From assembly GCF_013393345.1 (NCBI RefSeq), contig NZ_QJRF01000069.1, forward strand, positions 62,001 through 126,000: a stretch of DNA of 64,000 nt, given 5' to 3'. The notes under the pieces were generated by a model that was not told the origin of the DNA, made no database searches, and saw nothing but the letters and a program-made list of their open reading frames with translations. The stretch comes from Pseudomonas taiwanensis. GTDB taxonomy: Bacteria; Pseudomonadota; Gammaproteobacteria; Pseudomonadales; Pseudomonadaceae. The position numbers were made by a program, and so were the translations under genes. This document shows, piece by piece, positions 29,022 through 36,484 of this stretch (positions are counted from its first letter, which is position 1; the number at the start of each line of letters is the position of its first letter).

Positions 29022-30257
29022 TCAGACTGCCAGCGCCGCCGCGCGGCGCTGCAGGCCGAACAGCGCGGTCAGGCTGACCAGGCTGTAGAGCGCCAGCAAA
29101 CCCCATCCCGCCGTGTCCATCGGCAGCACGCCCAATGCTGCCCCGCCCCAGAGCACCGGCCAGTTCACCGCCAGTCGCAGCACTTCCAGCCAACGCGCCA
29201 AGGGCCGGTTCTCCAGCCAGCTGCCGATCACGTAGACCCCGAAGGCCATCCAGGCCCAGGCCAACAGCAGCCAAGCCAGCGGCGCCTCGCCGCCAGTACC
29301 CAGCAACCAGGTCCCGGCTACCACGTAAAGCGCGAACTGCAGGCCGGCGTACCACTTCTGCGGCAGGCCCAGCGGCACCTCGAATTTGACGAAACGCGAC
29401 AGGTCCGGCTTGGCCTGTGGATAACGCTCCGCCACGTCCGCCGGACGCCAGCCGGTACGCATGAACCAGATACGCAGCTTGTCCCACCAGGACTCCGCAC
29501 GCACGGCATCACGCCAGAGCTGCACATAGAACTGCAGGTTGGCCCACAGCGGGTTCCAACTGGCCAACGGCGTGGTCACGCCGAAGACCACCGGCTCCTC
29601 GTCCAGCTCTTCCTGGAAGGTGCCGAACAGCCGATCCCAGAGGATGAACACACCGCCGTAATTGCGATCCATGTACACCGGATTCTGCGCGTGGTGGACG
29701 CGATGGTTGGACGGGGTGATGAAGATCCATTCGAACCAGCCCAGCTTGGGTATATGCCGCGTGTGCACCCAGAACTGATAGAGCAGGTTCAGCGCACCGA
29801 CGCTGAGGAACACCAGCGGCGGTACGCCGGCAACAGCCATCGGCAGGTAGAAGATCCAGCCGAAGAGGAAGCCGGTGCTGGTCTGCCGCAGGGCGGTGGA
29901 GAGGTTGTATTCCTCACTCTGGTGGTGCACCGAATGGGCGGCCCAGAGGATGTTGCGCTCGTGGCCCAGGCGGTGGTTCCAGTAGTAGCAGAAGTCATAG
30001 AAAACGAAGGCCAGCAGCCACACCCAGAGGCTCGAAACCGACTGTTCGAACAGTGCCAGGTGTTGCCAGGCGAAGGTGTAGGTCAGCAGCCCCACCACCT
30101 TGGTCAGCAGGCCGCTGGTGGTGGACAGCACGCCGGCGCTCAGGCTGTTGAGCGCATCGGCGGTACGGTAGGTGCGCATTCCACGCCAGCGATCGGCGAT
30201 CAGTTCGATGCCGATCAACAGGAAGAAGAAAGGCACGGCATAAAGCACGTAATTCAT
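29022..30257 (-). CDS. Sterol desaturase / fatty acid hydroxylase family protein
   Basis: 411-residue integral membrane di-iron enzyme. Three histidine clusters that hold the metal pair are clear: HRLGH (95-99), HSVHH (108-112) and HRVHH (185-189), between hydrophobic segments. The C-terminal third adds further membrane segments. Bacterial members hydroxylate or desaturate lipids; the substrate is unknown. ATG at 30257 with AAGGG upstream; a 48-residue longer frame lacks a plausible membrane start. Convergent with the DedA gene, divergent from the hydrolase gene. Confidence 0.9.
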   Translation of the reverse strand: MNYVLYAVPFFFLLIGIELIADRWRGMRTYRTADALNSLSAGVLSTTSGLLTKVVGLLTYTFAWQHLALFEQSVSSLWVWLLAFVFYDFCYYWNHRLGHERNILWAAHSVHHQSEEYNLSTALRQTSTGFLFGWIFYLPMAVAGVPPLVFLSVGALNLLYQFWVHTRHIPKLGWFEWIFITPSNHRVHHAQNPVYMDRNYGGVFILWDRLFGTFQEELDEEPVVFGVTTPLASWNPLWANLQFYVQLWRDAVRAESWWDKLRIWFMRTGWRPADVAERYPQAKPDLSRFVKFEVPLGLPQKWYAGLQFALYVVAGTWLLGTGGEAPLAWLLLAWAWMAFGVYVIGSWLENRPLARWLEVLRLAVNWPVLWGGAALGVLPMDTAGWGLLALYSLVSLTALFGLQRRAAALAV

Positions 30258-30481
30258 GGGACAACCCTTATCGTCGTTCTTGTCCGGTGACCCACAGGCG
30301 GTGAAGCGGGTTGGCGCCGCGCTCGCGGCCCGAATCCCCGGCCTGCTAGGATTGCTCGTCAGGTGCTGTACGAAACGCCGCCATGCACGGGTGGCATTCA
30401 TCCAGTACCCAGAATGCTACTCCCGCAGCCGGTCCGGCTTCCCGGCACGGCGTGCCAACCCAAGCGGCATATGACGACAGC

Positions 30482-31312
30482 ATGCGAAAACTCCTCAAAC
30501 CCGCCCTGATCGCCCTGCTCCTCCTGGCCTGTGCCGCCCTGCTCGGACTCTATCCCTATCGCGATGCCCTGCTGCCGCAGGCCGCCGACCTACCAGCGGC
30601 GGAACAGCGCCTGGCGCCGCACCTGAGCCTGTTCACCCCGGAAGGCACCGGCCCCTTCCCCACCGTGTTGGTGTTCCATGGCTGCAGCGGCCAGAGCTCG
30701 CTGTTCATGCGCAATGTGAAAGCCTGGCTGCTTCCCGCCGGCTACGCCGTGATGTTCGTCGACAGCCATGCCGCCCGTGGCATCAAGGACTGGCATCCGG
30801 TCTGCGATGGCAAACGGCTGTGGGGCAACGAACGCGCCATCGACGTCTACGCCGCCCTGGCGCTGGCACGGCAGAACCCGGCGGTCGACAGCGACAAGCT
30901 GGCCCTGCTCGGTTACTCACACGGCGGCTGGACCATCCTCGACGCGCTCTCCTACGACGGCAGCGCCGGCCACGGCTTCCCCGCTACCGGCAAGGGGGCA
31001 CTGGCCGGCGTGCGCGGCGTCATCGCCTACTACCCCTACTGCGGGTTCCCCGCCCACCTGCGCGATGGCCTCGGGCACAGTGCCCCGGTGTTGATGTTCC
31101 TCGGCGCCAAGGACCACATCACCGACCACCAGCAATGCCTCTCGGCCCTCGACAGCCTCGACGGCGAGCGCCTCGAACTGGTGCAGTACGGCAACGCCGA
31201 CCACGTCTTCGACCAGCGCAGCGACCTGAATACCTACCAACCCGGCCTGGCCCAGGATGCCCAGCGACGCGCCCTGGCGTTCCTGCGCGAGAACCTGGGA
31301 CCAGCCCAATGA
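30482..31312 (+). CDS. Dienelactone hydrolase-like alpha/beta hydrolase
   Basis: 276 residues. An N-terminal signal or anchor (LLKPALIALLLLACAALLGLY) is followed by an alpha/beta-hydrolase fold. LVFHGCSG forms the oxyanion-hole loop, LLGYSHGGW carries the probable nucleophile (GYSHG serine), and NADHVFD near the end supplies the catalytic histidine. The substrate is not known. The hydrophobic N-terminus suggests it acts at or beyond the inner membrane. It precedes elbB by 13 bases on the same strand, so the two are likely co-transcribed. Confidence 0.82.
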   Translation: MRKLLKPALIALLLLACAALLGLYPYRDALLPQAADLPAAEQRLAPHLSLFTPEGTGPFPTVLVFHGCSGQSSLFMRNVKAWLLPAGYAVMFVDSHAARGIKDWHPVCDGKRLWGNERAIDVYAALALARQNPAVDSDKLALLGYSHGGWTILDALSYDGSAGHGFPATGKGALAGVRGVIAYYPYCGFPAHLRDGLGHSAPVLMFLGAKDHITDHQQCLSALDSLDGERLELVQYGNADHVFDQRSDLNTYQPGLAQDAQRRALAFLRENLGPAQ

Positions 31313-31325
31313 CCTGGAGATGTCC

Positions 31326-31982
31326 ATGACCAAGAAAGTTGCCGTGATCCTGTCCGGCTGTGGCGTTTACGACGGTGCGGAGATCCACGAGAGTGTGATC
31401 ACCCTGCTGCGTCTGGACCAGCGCGGTGCCAAGGTCCAGTGCTTCGCGCCGAACATCGCCCAACACCACGTGATCGACCACACCACCGGCGAAGAAATGC
31501 CGGAAAGCCGTAATGTGCTGGTGGAATCGGCGCGCATCGCCCGCGGCGAGATCAAGGACGTGCGGGAATTGAACGCCGACGACTTCGACGCCCTGATCGT
31601 TCCGGGCGGCTTCGGCGCGGCGAAGAACCTCTCCGACTTTGCCGTCAGCGGCGCCAACTGCACCGTGCAGCCTGACGTACTGGCCGCCGCCCGCGACTTC
31701 GCCGAAGCCGGCAAGCCGGTAGGCCTGATCTGCATCGCCCCGGCCCTGGCGGCGAAGATCTACGGCGTAGGCGTGACCTGCACCATCGGCAACGACGCCG
31801 GCACCGCCGCCGCCCTGGGCGAGATGGGTGCCCAGCACGTGGAATGCGTGGTCGGCGAAATCGTCGAAGACGAGAAGCGCAAGCTGGTGACCACTCCGGC
31901 CTACATGCTGGCGCAATCCATCAGCGAAGCGGCCGGCGGCATCTACAAGCTGGTGGACCGGGTGCTGGAACTGACCCACTGA
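31326..31982 (+). CDS. elbB: Isoprenoid biosynthesis glyoxalase ElbB
   Basis: DJ-1/PfpI superfamily protein, 218 residues. KVAVILSGCGVYDGAEIHE at the N-terminus, ALIVPGGFGAAKNLSDFA around residue 85 and the nucleophile-elbow cysteine in GLICIAPALAAKI are typical of ElbB, a glyoxalase-III-like protein linked by genetics to isoprenoid synthesis. Two in-frame ATGs are possible; I prefer 31326 because GGAG lies six bases upstream, while 31320 is directly next to GGAG. Confidence 0.92.
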   Translation: MTKKVAVILSGCGVYDGAEIHESVITLLRLDQRGAKVQCFAPNIAQHHVIDHTTGEEMPESRNVLVESARIARGEIKDVRELNADDFDALIVPGGFGAAKNLSDFAVSGANCTVQPDVLAAARDFAEAGKPVGLICIAPALAAKIYGVGVTCTIGNDAGTAAALGEMGAQHVECVVGEIVEDEKRKLVTTPAYMLAQSISEAAGGIYKLVDRVLELTH

Positions 31983-32117
31983 TGTCCCCGGGCGGGTGGC
32001 TCCGGCCGCCCGCTGCGTGTCGATCCGGCCAATCCGCCCGCCACTCCCGCCTTACCCCTTGGCACCCTGGCCATTCCTCAGGCAGCGTCGAGCCATTCGA
32101 TGCTCCCAGGAGGCACC

Positions 32118-32588
32118 ATGAGCCAGAACGATTTCATCCTCACCCCCGAACTGCAGCAGGCCGTCGCCAGCTTCTTCGAGCGCATTCCCTTCAACCGCGT
32201 ACTCGGTATCCAGCTGGGCGAGATGAGCACCGAGAAGGTGCTCATGCACCTGCCGATGAAGGACGAGCTGATCGGCAACTTCGTCCATGGCATCCTGCAC
32301 GGCGGGGTCATCTCCAGCCTGCTCGACGTCGTCGGTGGCGCCATGGCGCTGATCGGCGCCTTCGAACGGCACCAGCACTTATCCACAACGGAGCGCATGA
32401 CGCGGTTGTCCAAGCTGGGCACCATCGACCTGCGCATCGACTACCTGCGCCCGGGCCGTGGCAAGCACTTCACCGCCACCGCCGTGCTGCTTCGTTCAGG
32501 CAACAAGGTCGCCGTGGTCCGTTCGGAACTGCATGCCGACGACGGCACCCTCGTCGCGGTGGGTACCGGCACCTACCTCTGCGGCTGA
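32118..32588 (+). CDS. Hotdog-fold thioesterase family protein
   Basis: 156 residues of the PaaI/YigI-type hotdog thioesterases. The helix motif GNFVHGILHGGVISSLLDVVGG and the later IDLRIDYLRPGRGK strand fit acyl-CoA thioesterases. Strong AGGAGG before the ATG. Substrate unknown. It lies 135 bases after elbB on the same strand and is convergent with the YaiI gene. Confidence 0.88.
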   Translation: MSQNDFILTPELQQAVASFFERIPFNRVLGIQLGEMSTEKVLMHLPMKDELIGNFVHGILHGGVISSLLDVVGGAMALIGAFERHQHLSTTERMTRLSKLGTIDLRIDYLRPGRGKHFTATAVLLRSGNKVAVVRSELHADDGTLVAVGTGTYLCG

Positions 32589-32613
32589 ATCCGCAGGGGC
32601 CGTTCGAGCCGCA

Positions 32614-33066
32614 TCAACCCCGGCTGAGTCGGGTCAGCAGCCGGTCCAGGGAGTTGGCGAAGGCCTGCCGCTCCTTCTCGCCGTAGGCCGCCTGGCCGCC
32701 GCCCATCTGGCCCTGATCGCGAAGGTCGGTGAACAGGTTGCGCACCGCCAGACGTTCGCCCATGTTGCGCTCGTCGAACTCGCGCCCGCGCGGGTCCAAC
32801 GCCGCAACCCCCTTCTTCACCAGGCGATCGGCCAGCGGCACGTCACTGCAGATCACCAGCTCGCCGGGGACAGCGTTTTCCACCAGGTAGTCATCGGCGG
32901 CATCCGGACCGCTGGGCACCACCACCAGCCGCACGCAGGCGAAGGCCGGCTTGACCTGGCTCTGCCCGGCCACCAGCACCACTTCGAACTTGCGCTTCAG
33001 GGCGAACTTGATCACCTGGTCCTTGGCCGCCCGGGGGCAGGCATCGGCATCGATCCAGACGCGCAT
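32614..33066 (-). CDS. UPF0178 (YaiI/YqxD) family protein
   Basis: 150 residues. MRVWIDADACPRAAKDQVIKF at the N-terminus is the family signature and resembles the acidic centre of a PIN-like nuclease; DLVICSDVPLADRLVKKG-like sequence follows near residue 75 (VICSDVPLADRLVKKGV). Function unproven; nuclease activity is a structural guess. It lies just downstream of the FTR1 permease gene but beyond a terminator. Confidence 0.9.
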   Translation of the reverse strand: MRVWIDADACPRAAKDQVIKFALKRKFEVVLVAGQSQVKPAFACVRLVVVPSGPDAADDYLVENAVPGELVICSDVPLADRLVKKGVAALDPRGREFDERNMGERLAVRNLFTDLRDQGQMGGGQAAYGEKERQAFANSLDRLLTRLSRG

Positions 33067-33087
33067 GGGAGAACTTCCGCAGATAAG

Positions 33088-33118
33088 AAAAGGGCGAGGA
33101 GTTTACACCCCTCGCCCT
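33088..33118 (-). terminator. Terminator after the FTR1 permease gene
   Basis: AGGGCGAGG and CCTCGCCCT pair around AGTTTACACC; on the minus strand the stem is followed by CTTTTCTTATC. It lies between the permease stop and the YaiI start. Confidence 0.85.
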
Positions 33119-33122
33119 CCAA

Positions 33123-35012
33123 TCAGGCCTGTGCGGCGCTGCGCTCGCGCAGCCAGCTGCGGCCGTAGAGCGCCGCGATGGCCAGCAACGCCAGCCCCTG
33201 GGCCGACAGCGTGCAGGCATCGGGATGGATGCCCAGCCAGTCGAACTCGAAGAAGGCCACCGGGCGCGTACCCAGCACCCCGGCTTCCTGCAGGGCGGCC
33301 ACGCCATGACCGGCGAACACCACCGACAGGGCGCAGAGCAGGATGGCGTTGGCGCTGAAGAAGGTCCCCAGCGGCAGCTTCGCCGAGCCACGCAGGATGA
33401 CCCAGGCCAGGCCTACCAACAGGACCAGGGCCGCCACCGCGCCGGCGATGACCATGCCATGCCCGGCCGGACCGGCCTGCAACCAGAGGGTTTCGTAGAA
33501 GAGGATCACTTCGAACAGTTCGCGGTACACCGAGAAGAACGCCAAGGTGGCGAAACCGAAGCGCCCGCTGCTGCTCAGCAGGTGGTCCTTGATGTAGCTC
33601 TGCCAGGCGGCAGCGTGGCGGCGGTCATGCATCCACACGCCGAGCCAGAGCACCATCACGCAGGCGAACAATGCCGTGAAGCCCTCCATCAGCTCGCGCT
33701 GGGCGCCACCGACATCGATCAGGAAGGCCGCTACTGCCCAAGTGGCGAAGCCGGCGACGATGGCCAGGCCCCAGCCCACGTGAACGCTGCGAATTGCATG
33801 TTCCTGATCGGTCTTGCGCAGGAATGCGAGGATCGCCGCCAGCACCAGGATCGCCTCAAGGCCTTCGCGCAGCAGGATCAGCAGGCTGGAAATGAAGCTC
33901 AGCGAACCGCTCAGGCCGTCACCGCCCAGCAGATTCGCGGACTTGTCCAGTTCGGCCTTGGCCTGTTCCAGCAACTGCGCCGCCTGACCGATGGACTGGC
34001 GGTCCTGCAGCGCTTGGCGGTAAGCCATCAGCGCGCGTTCGGTGGTCTTTCGCTGAACCGCGTCGAGGTTGTCGAGGGAGCTTTCCACCAGCTCGAAGCC
34101 TTCCAGGTAGGCAGCTACCGAGAGGTCGTAGGCCTGGTCCGCGTCACCCTCCCGATAAGCCTTGAGGCTCTGTTCCAGGGTGGAACGGGTATGGCCGATC
34201 AGCTCCTTGGGCCCGCGCTGCTGCACGGGAGGCTGGGCGCGTTGGGCACGGAACAGCGCCTGGGCTTCAGCACCCTGGCTCGCGCCGACTTCTTCCGGCG
34301 TGCGGCCAGCCAGTTCGCCAAGGGAGATGGCTTCGCCCTTCACCGCCGGGTCAGCGCTGAAGCCGGCGATGTAACTCGCCAGATCCCAACGCTGACGGTC
34401 GTCCAACTGGTCGGCGAAGGCGGGCATGTCGGTCCCTTCGACACCCAGACCGAGCGTGTTGAAGAGGTCATAGAGACTCATCCGATCCATCCGCGCCTGA
34501 TCGCGCAGGTTGGCCGGCGGTGGCTCGAGGCCCATGCCAGCCGGACCATCGCCGGCGCCGGTATCGCCGTGACAGACGCTGCAGTGCTGCGCATAGAGCG
34601 GCGCACCACGGGCGGGGTCCGGCGTGATGAGCGGGGCCTGGCTGACCTCGTAGGTCGCGGCCAGTCGGGTGGCCAGTTGGCGCGCCTGGCGGGCAACGGC
34701 GGCTCCGTCCTGCTTGTCTTGCACGGCCTGGTGCAGGCTGGTGACGCCCTGCTCCAGTTCCTTCTGGCCGTCGCGGGCTGGCAGGGCCACGATCAGGCCC
34801 TGCAACGCACCGAGGAATTCGATCTGTTCACGGTATTCGGCGGCGTCGATGACCTTGCCGTCGACCACGGTAGCGGGGTAGTCGGCCCCGATGTAACTGA
34901 GCAGGTGCAACGCCTGCGCGGCGCCGTCGGCCTGGTCGGCCATCAGGCTGAAACTGCAGAGCGCCATCAGCGGCACGAAGAGCCAGCTGAGCAATCTCGG
35001 AATGGGGAACAT
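33123..35012 (-). CDS. Cytochrome c/FTR1 family iron permease
   Basis: 629-residue fusion. A signal peptide (MFPIPRLLSWLFVPLMALC) and an alpha-helical periplasmic part are followed by a cytochrome c domain with the haem motif CSVCH (144-148) and an FTR1 permease with about seven membrane helices from about residue 370. The two REXXE iron motifs are REGLE (382-386) and RELFE (497-501). Known FTR1 permeases import iron coupled to oxidation of Fe2+; the attached cytochrome may accept the electron. A Fur-like sequence just before the start suggests iron regulation. No efeO or efeB homologue is adjacent. Confidence 0.92.
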   Translation of the reverse strand: MFPIPRLLSWLFVPLMALCSFSLMADQADGAAQALHLLSYIGADYPATVVDGKVIDAAEYREQIEFLGALQGLIVALPARDGQKELEQGVTSLHQAVQDKQDGAAVARQARQLATRLAATYEVSQAPLITPDPARGAPLYAQHCSVCHGDTGAGDGPAGMGLEPPPANLRDQARMDRMSLYDLFNTLGLGVEGTDMPAFADQLDDRQRWDLASYIAGFSADPAVKGEAISLGELAGRTPEEVGASQGAEAQALFRAQRAQPPVQQRGPKELIGHTRSTLEQSLKAYREGDADQAYDLSVAAYLEGFELVESSLDNLDAVQRKTTERALMAYRQALQDRQSIGQAAQLLEQAKAELDKSANLLGGDGLSGSLSFISSLLILLREGLEAILVLAAILAFLRKTDQEHAIRSVHVGWGLAIVAGFATWAVAAFLIDVGGAQRELMEGFTALFACVMVLWLGVWMHDRRHAAAWQSYIKDHLLSSSGRFGFATLAFFSVYRELFEVILFYETLWLQAGPAGHGMVIAGAVAALVLLVGLAWVILRGSAKLPLGTFFSANAILLCALSVVFAGHGVAALQEAGVLGTRPVAFFEFDWLGIHPDACTLSAQGLALLAIAALYGRSWLRERSAAQA

Positions 35013-35019
35013 GAGTCAA

Positions 35020-35038
35020 TCTCAAATGAGAATGGGGA
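35020..35038. promoter_or_regulatory. Possible Fur half-site upstream of FTR1 permease
   Basis: TCTCAAATGAGAATGGGG contains the TGAGAAT core common in Fur boxes and a short palindrome TCTCAAATGAGA. Only about half of the 19-base consensus matches. It lies about ten bases before the start codon, close enough to overlap the ribosome-binding region. Confidence 0.35.
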
Positions 35039-35205
35039 AACGAATTGTTACCCTCCTAACGATTGAGCTCAACCCCGAATCGCACATCCGATTGCGCTGG
35101 CAGCTTGCCGAAAATCGCTGCAGGCCCCATCACGACTGGCTTTCAGCGCGATATTGACGGGCTCTGGACGGTGCGATGAAAGGAGGGATTCCGACGGGAA
35201 GAATT

Positions 35206-35227
35206 CCGGCGAGCAGCCGCTCGCCGG
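35206..35227 (-). terminator. Possible terminator after the LysE-family gene
   Basis: CCGGCGAGC and GCTCGCCGG form a perfect 9-bp stem with a four-base loop, 13 bases after the LysE-family stop. The following minus-strand tract AATTCTTCCC is weakly U-rich. Confidence 0.5.
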
Positions 35228-35239
35228 AGTGCGCGGCCA

Positions 35240-35872
35240 TTAGACCGGCGCGCGGCGCACGGTGGCCAGCAACGCTGCCGCGCCGACGAACAGGGCGGCG
35301 AAGCTGCGGTTCATCACCCGCTGCTGGCGCGGCGAACGGAGCAACCGCAGGACGCGGGCGGCAAGGCCGGTGTAGCCGGCCATGACGATCAGGTCGACGG
35401 TGATCATGGTCACGCCCATCACCAGGTACTGCTCTACCAGCGGCGCATGGGGGTCGATGAACTGCGGCAGCACGGCGAGCATGAAGACGATCGCCTTGGG
35501 ATTGCTGAAATTCACCAGGAAGCCACGCAGGACCAGCGTGAGCGGACGGCCGATGGGGCGCTCGGCCGAATCGTTGGCCATATCGCTGGGCAGGGCCTTC
35601 CACTGCTTGACCGCGAGGTAGACCAGGTAGGCCACACCGAACCACTTGATCAGGCTGAAGGCCAAGGCGGAGGTCGCGAGGATGGCGCCGACACCCGCGG
35701 CGACAATGGCGATCTGCAGGGCCAGGCCGATCTGCAGGCCAAGCGCATTCCAGTAACCACGAAGGAAGCCGTACTGAAGGCCGGAGGACATGGAAGCGAT
35801 GGCACCGGCACCCGGTGACAGACTGATCACCCAGCAGGCAACCAGGAAAGCGAGCCAGGTCTGGAGCGCCAT
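35240..35872 (-). CDS. LysE/RhtB family amino acid exporter
   Basis: 210 residues with five to six hydrophobic helices. The N-terminal CWVISLSPGAGAIASMSSGLQYG is the conserved LysE/RhtB motif (SPGP-type), and NFSNPKAIVFMLAVLPQF is the second family signature. Expected to export an amino acid or related metabolite; the specific substrate cannot be read from sequence. A terminator separates it from mscS-yheS upstream, so it has its own promoter within the 20-base gap or depends on read-through. Confidence 0.88.
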   Translation of the reverse strand: MALQTWLAFLVACWVISLSPGAGAIASMSSGLQYGFLRGYWNALGLQIGLALQIAIVAAGVGAILATSALAFSLIKWFGVAYLVYLAVKQWKALPSDMANDSAERPIGRPLTLVLRGFLVNFSNPKAIVFMLAVLPQFIDPHAPLVEQYLVMGVTMITVDLIVMAGYTGLAARVLRLLRSPRQQRVMNRSFAALFVGAAALLATVRRAPV

Positions 35873-35891
35873 GGCATATACCTCGAAAACA

Positions 35892-35923
35892 AAAAGGGGC
35901 AGGCCGCAGAGCCTACCCCTTCA
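35892..35923 (-). terminator. Terminator after the yheS-mscS unit
   Basis: AAGGGGTAGGC and GCCTGCCCCTTTTTG on the minus strand form a 10-bp stem with one G-U pair around TCTGCG, followed by a U-run. It is 20-odd bases beyond the MscS stop. Confidence 0.85.
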
Positions 35924-35944
35924 TCCAGGCGCTGCCCAGTACCG

Positions 35945-36484
35945 TCAGCGCCAGCGGCGCACGGCCTTCTGGAAGAACAGGCTGTTGGGCACTTGCACCA
36001 GTGCGCCGTGATTCTCTTCGCTGAGGTCTTCGAGGGTGGTGTAGAAGAGGTTGATGGCGATCACCCTGCCCTTTACGCCTTGCTTGTCCGCGCTTTCCAC
36101 CACTTCGACCTTGTCGCCCATGCGGAACGGTCCGAGGGAGAAGATCAGCACCGCGCAGAACATGTTGGAGAGCACGCTCCAGATCGCGAAGAACGCGACC
36201 GCTGCCACGGCGGCGAAGCCCGTCAGGGCGGTCCACAACACCTCGGCGGAGACACCGAAGCGCTCCAGCACCAGCATGAACGCGCTGCCGAGGATCATCC
36301 ATCGCAGCAGGCCGCGCAGAGGCACCATCAGCTCCGAAGGCAGCTGTGGATAACGCTGCCCGAGGCGGGTGATGCCACGGGTGACGATGCGCTGCACCAG
36401 CCAGGCCAACAGCACGATCAGCAGCACCTGGGCGACGCGAATCAGCGGCTCGCTCCAGGCGGTCAGGAGTTGCAGGTCATCCAT
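35945..36484 (-). CDS. Small MscS-family mechanosensitive channel protein
   Basis: 179 residues. Two or three hydrophobic segments are followed by the MscS pore helix and beta domain: FAAVAAVAFFAIWSVLSNMFCAVLIF, GPFRMGDKVEVV and VQVPNSLFFQKAVRRW. It is shorter than E. coli MscS (286) because the C-terminal alpha-beta vestibule is missing; it ends soon after the beta domain. Its ATG overlaps the yheS stop (TGATG), indicating translational coupling; a TTG one codon earlier is also possible. Confidence 0.87.
   Translation of the reverse strand: MDDLQLLTAWSEPLIRVAQVLLIVLLAWLVQRIVTRGITRLGQRYPQLPSELMVPLRGLLRWMILGSAFMLVLERFGVSAEVLWTALTGFAAVAAVAFFAIWSVLSNMFCAVLIFSLGPFRMGDKVEVVESADKQGVKGRVIAINLFYTTLEDLSEENHGALVQVPNSLFFQKAVRRWR

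Noticed and set aside
33225-35066. 613-codon open frame antisense to the FTR1 permease
   Set aside because: The permease frame has signal peptide, haem motif and REXXE motifs; the antisense product has none.
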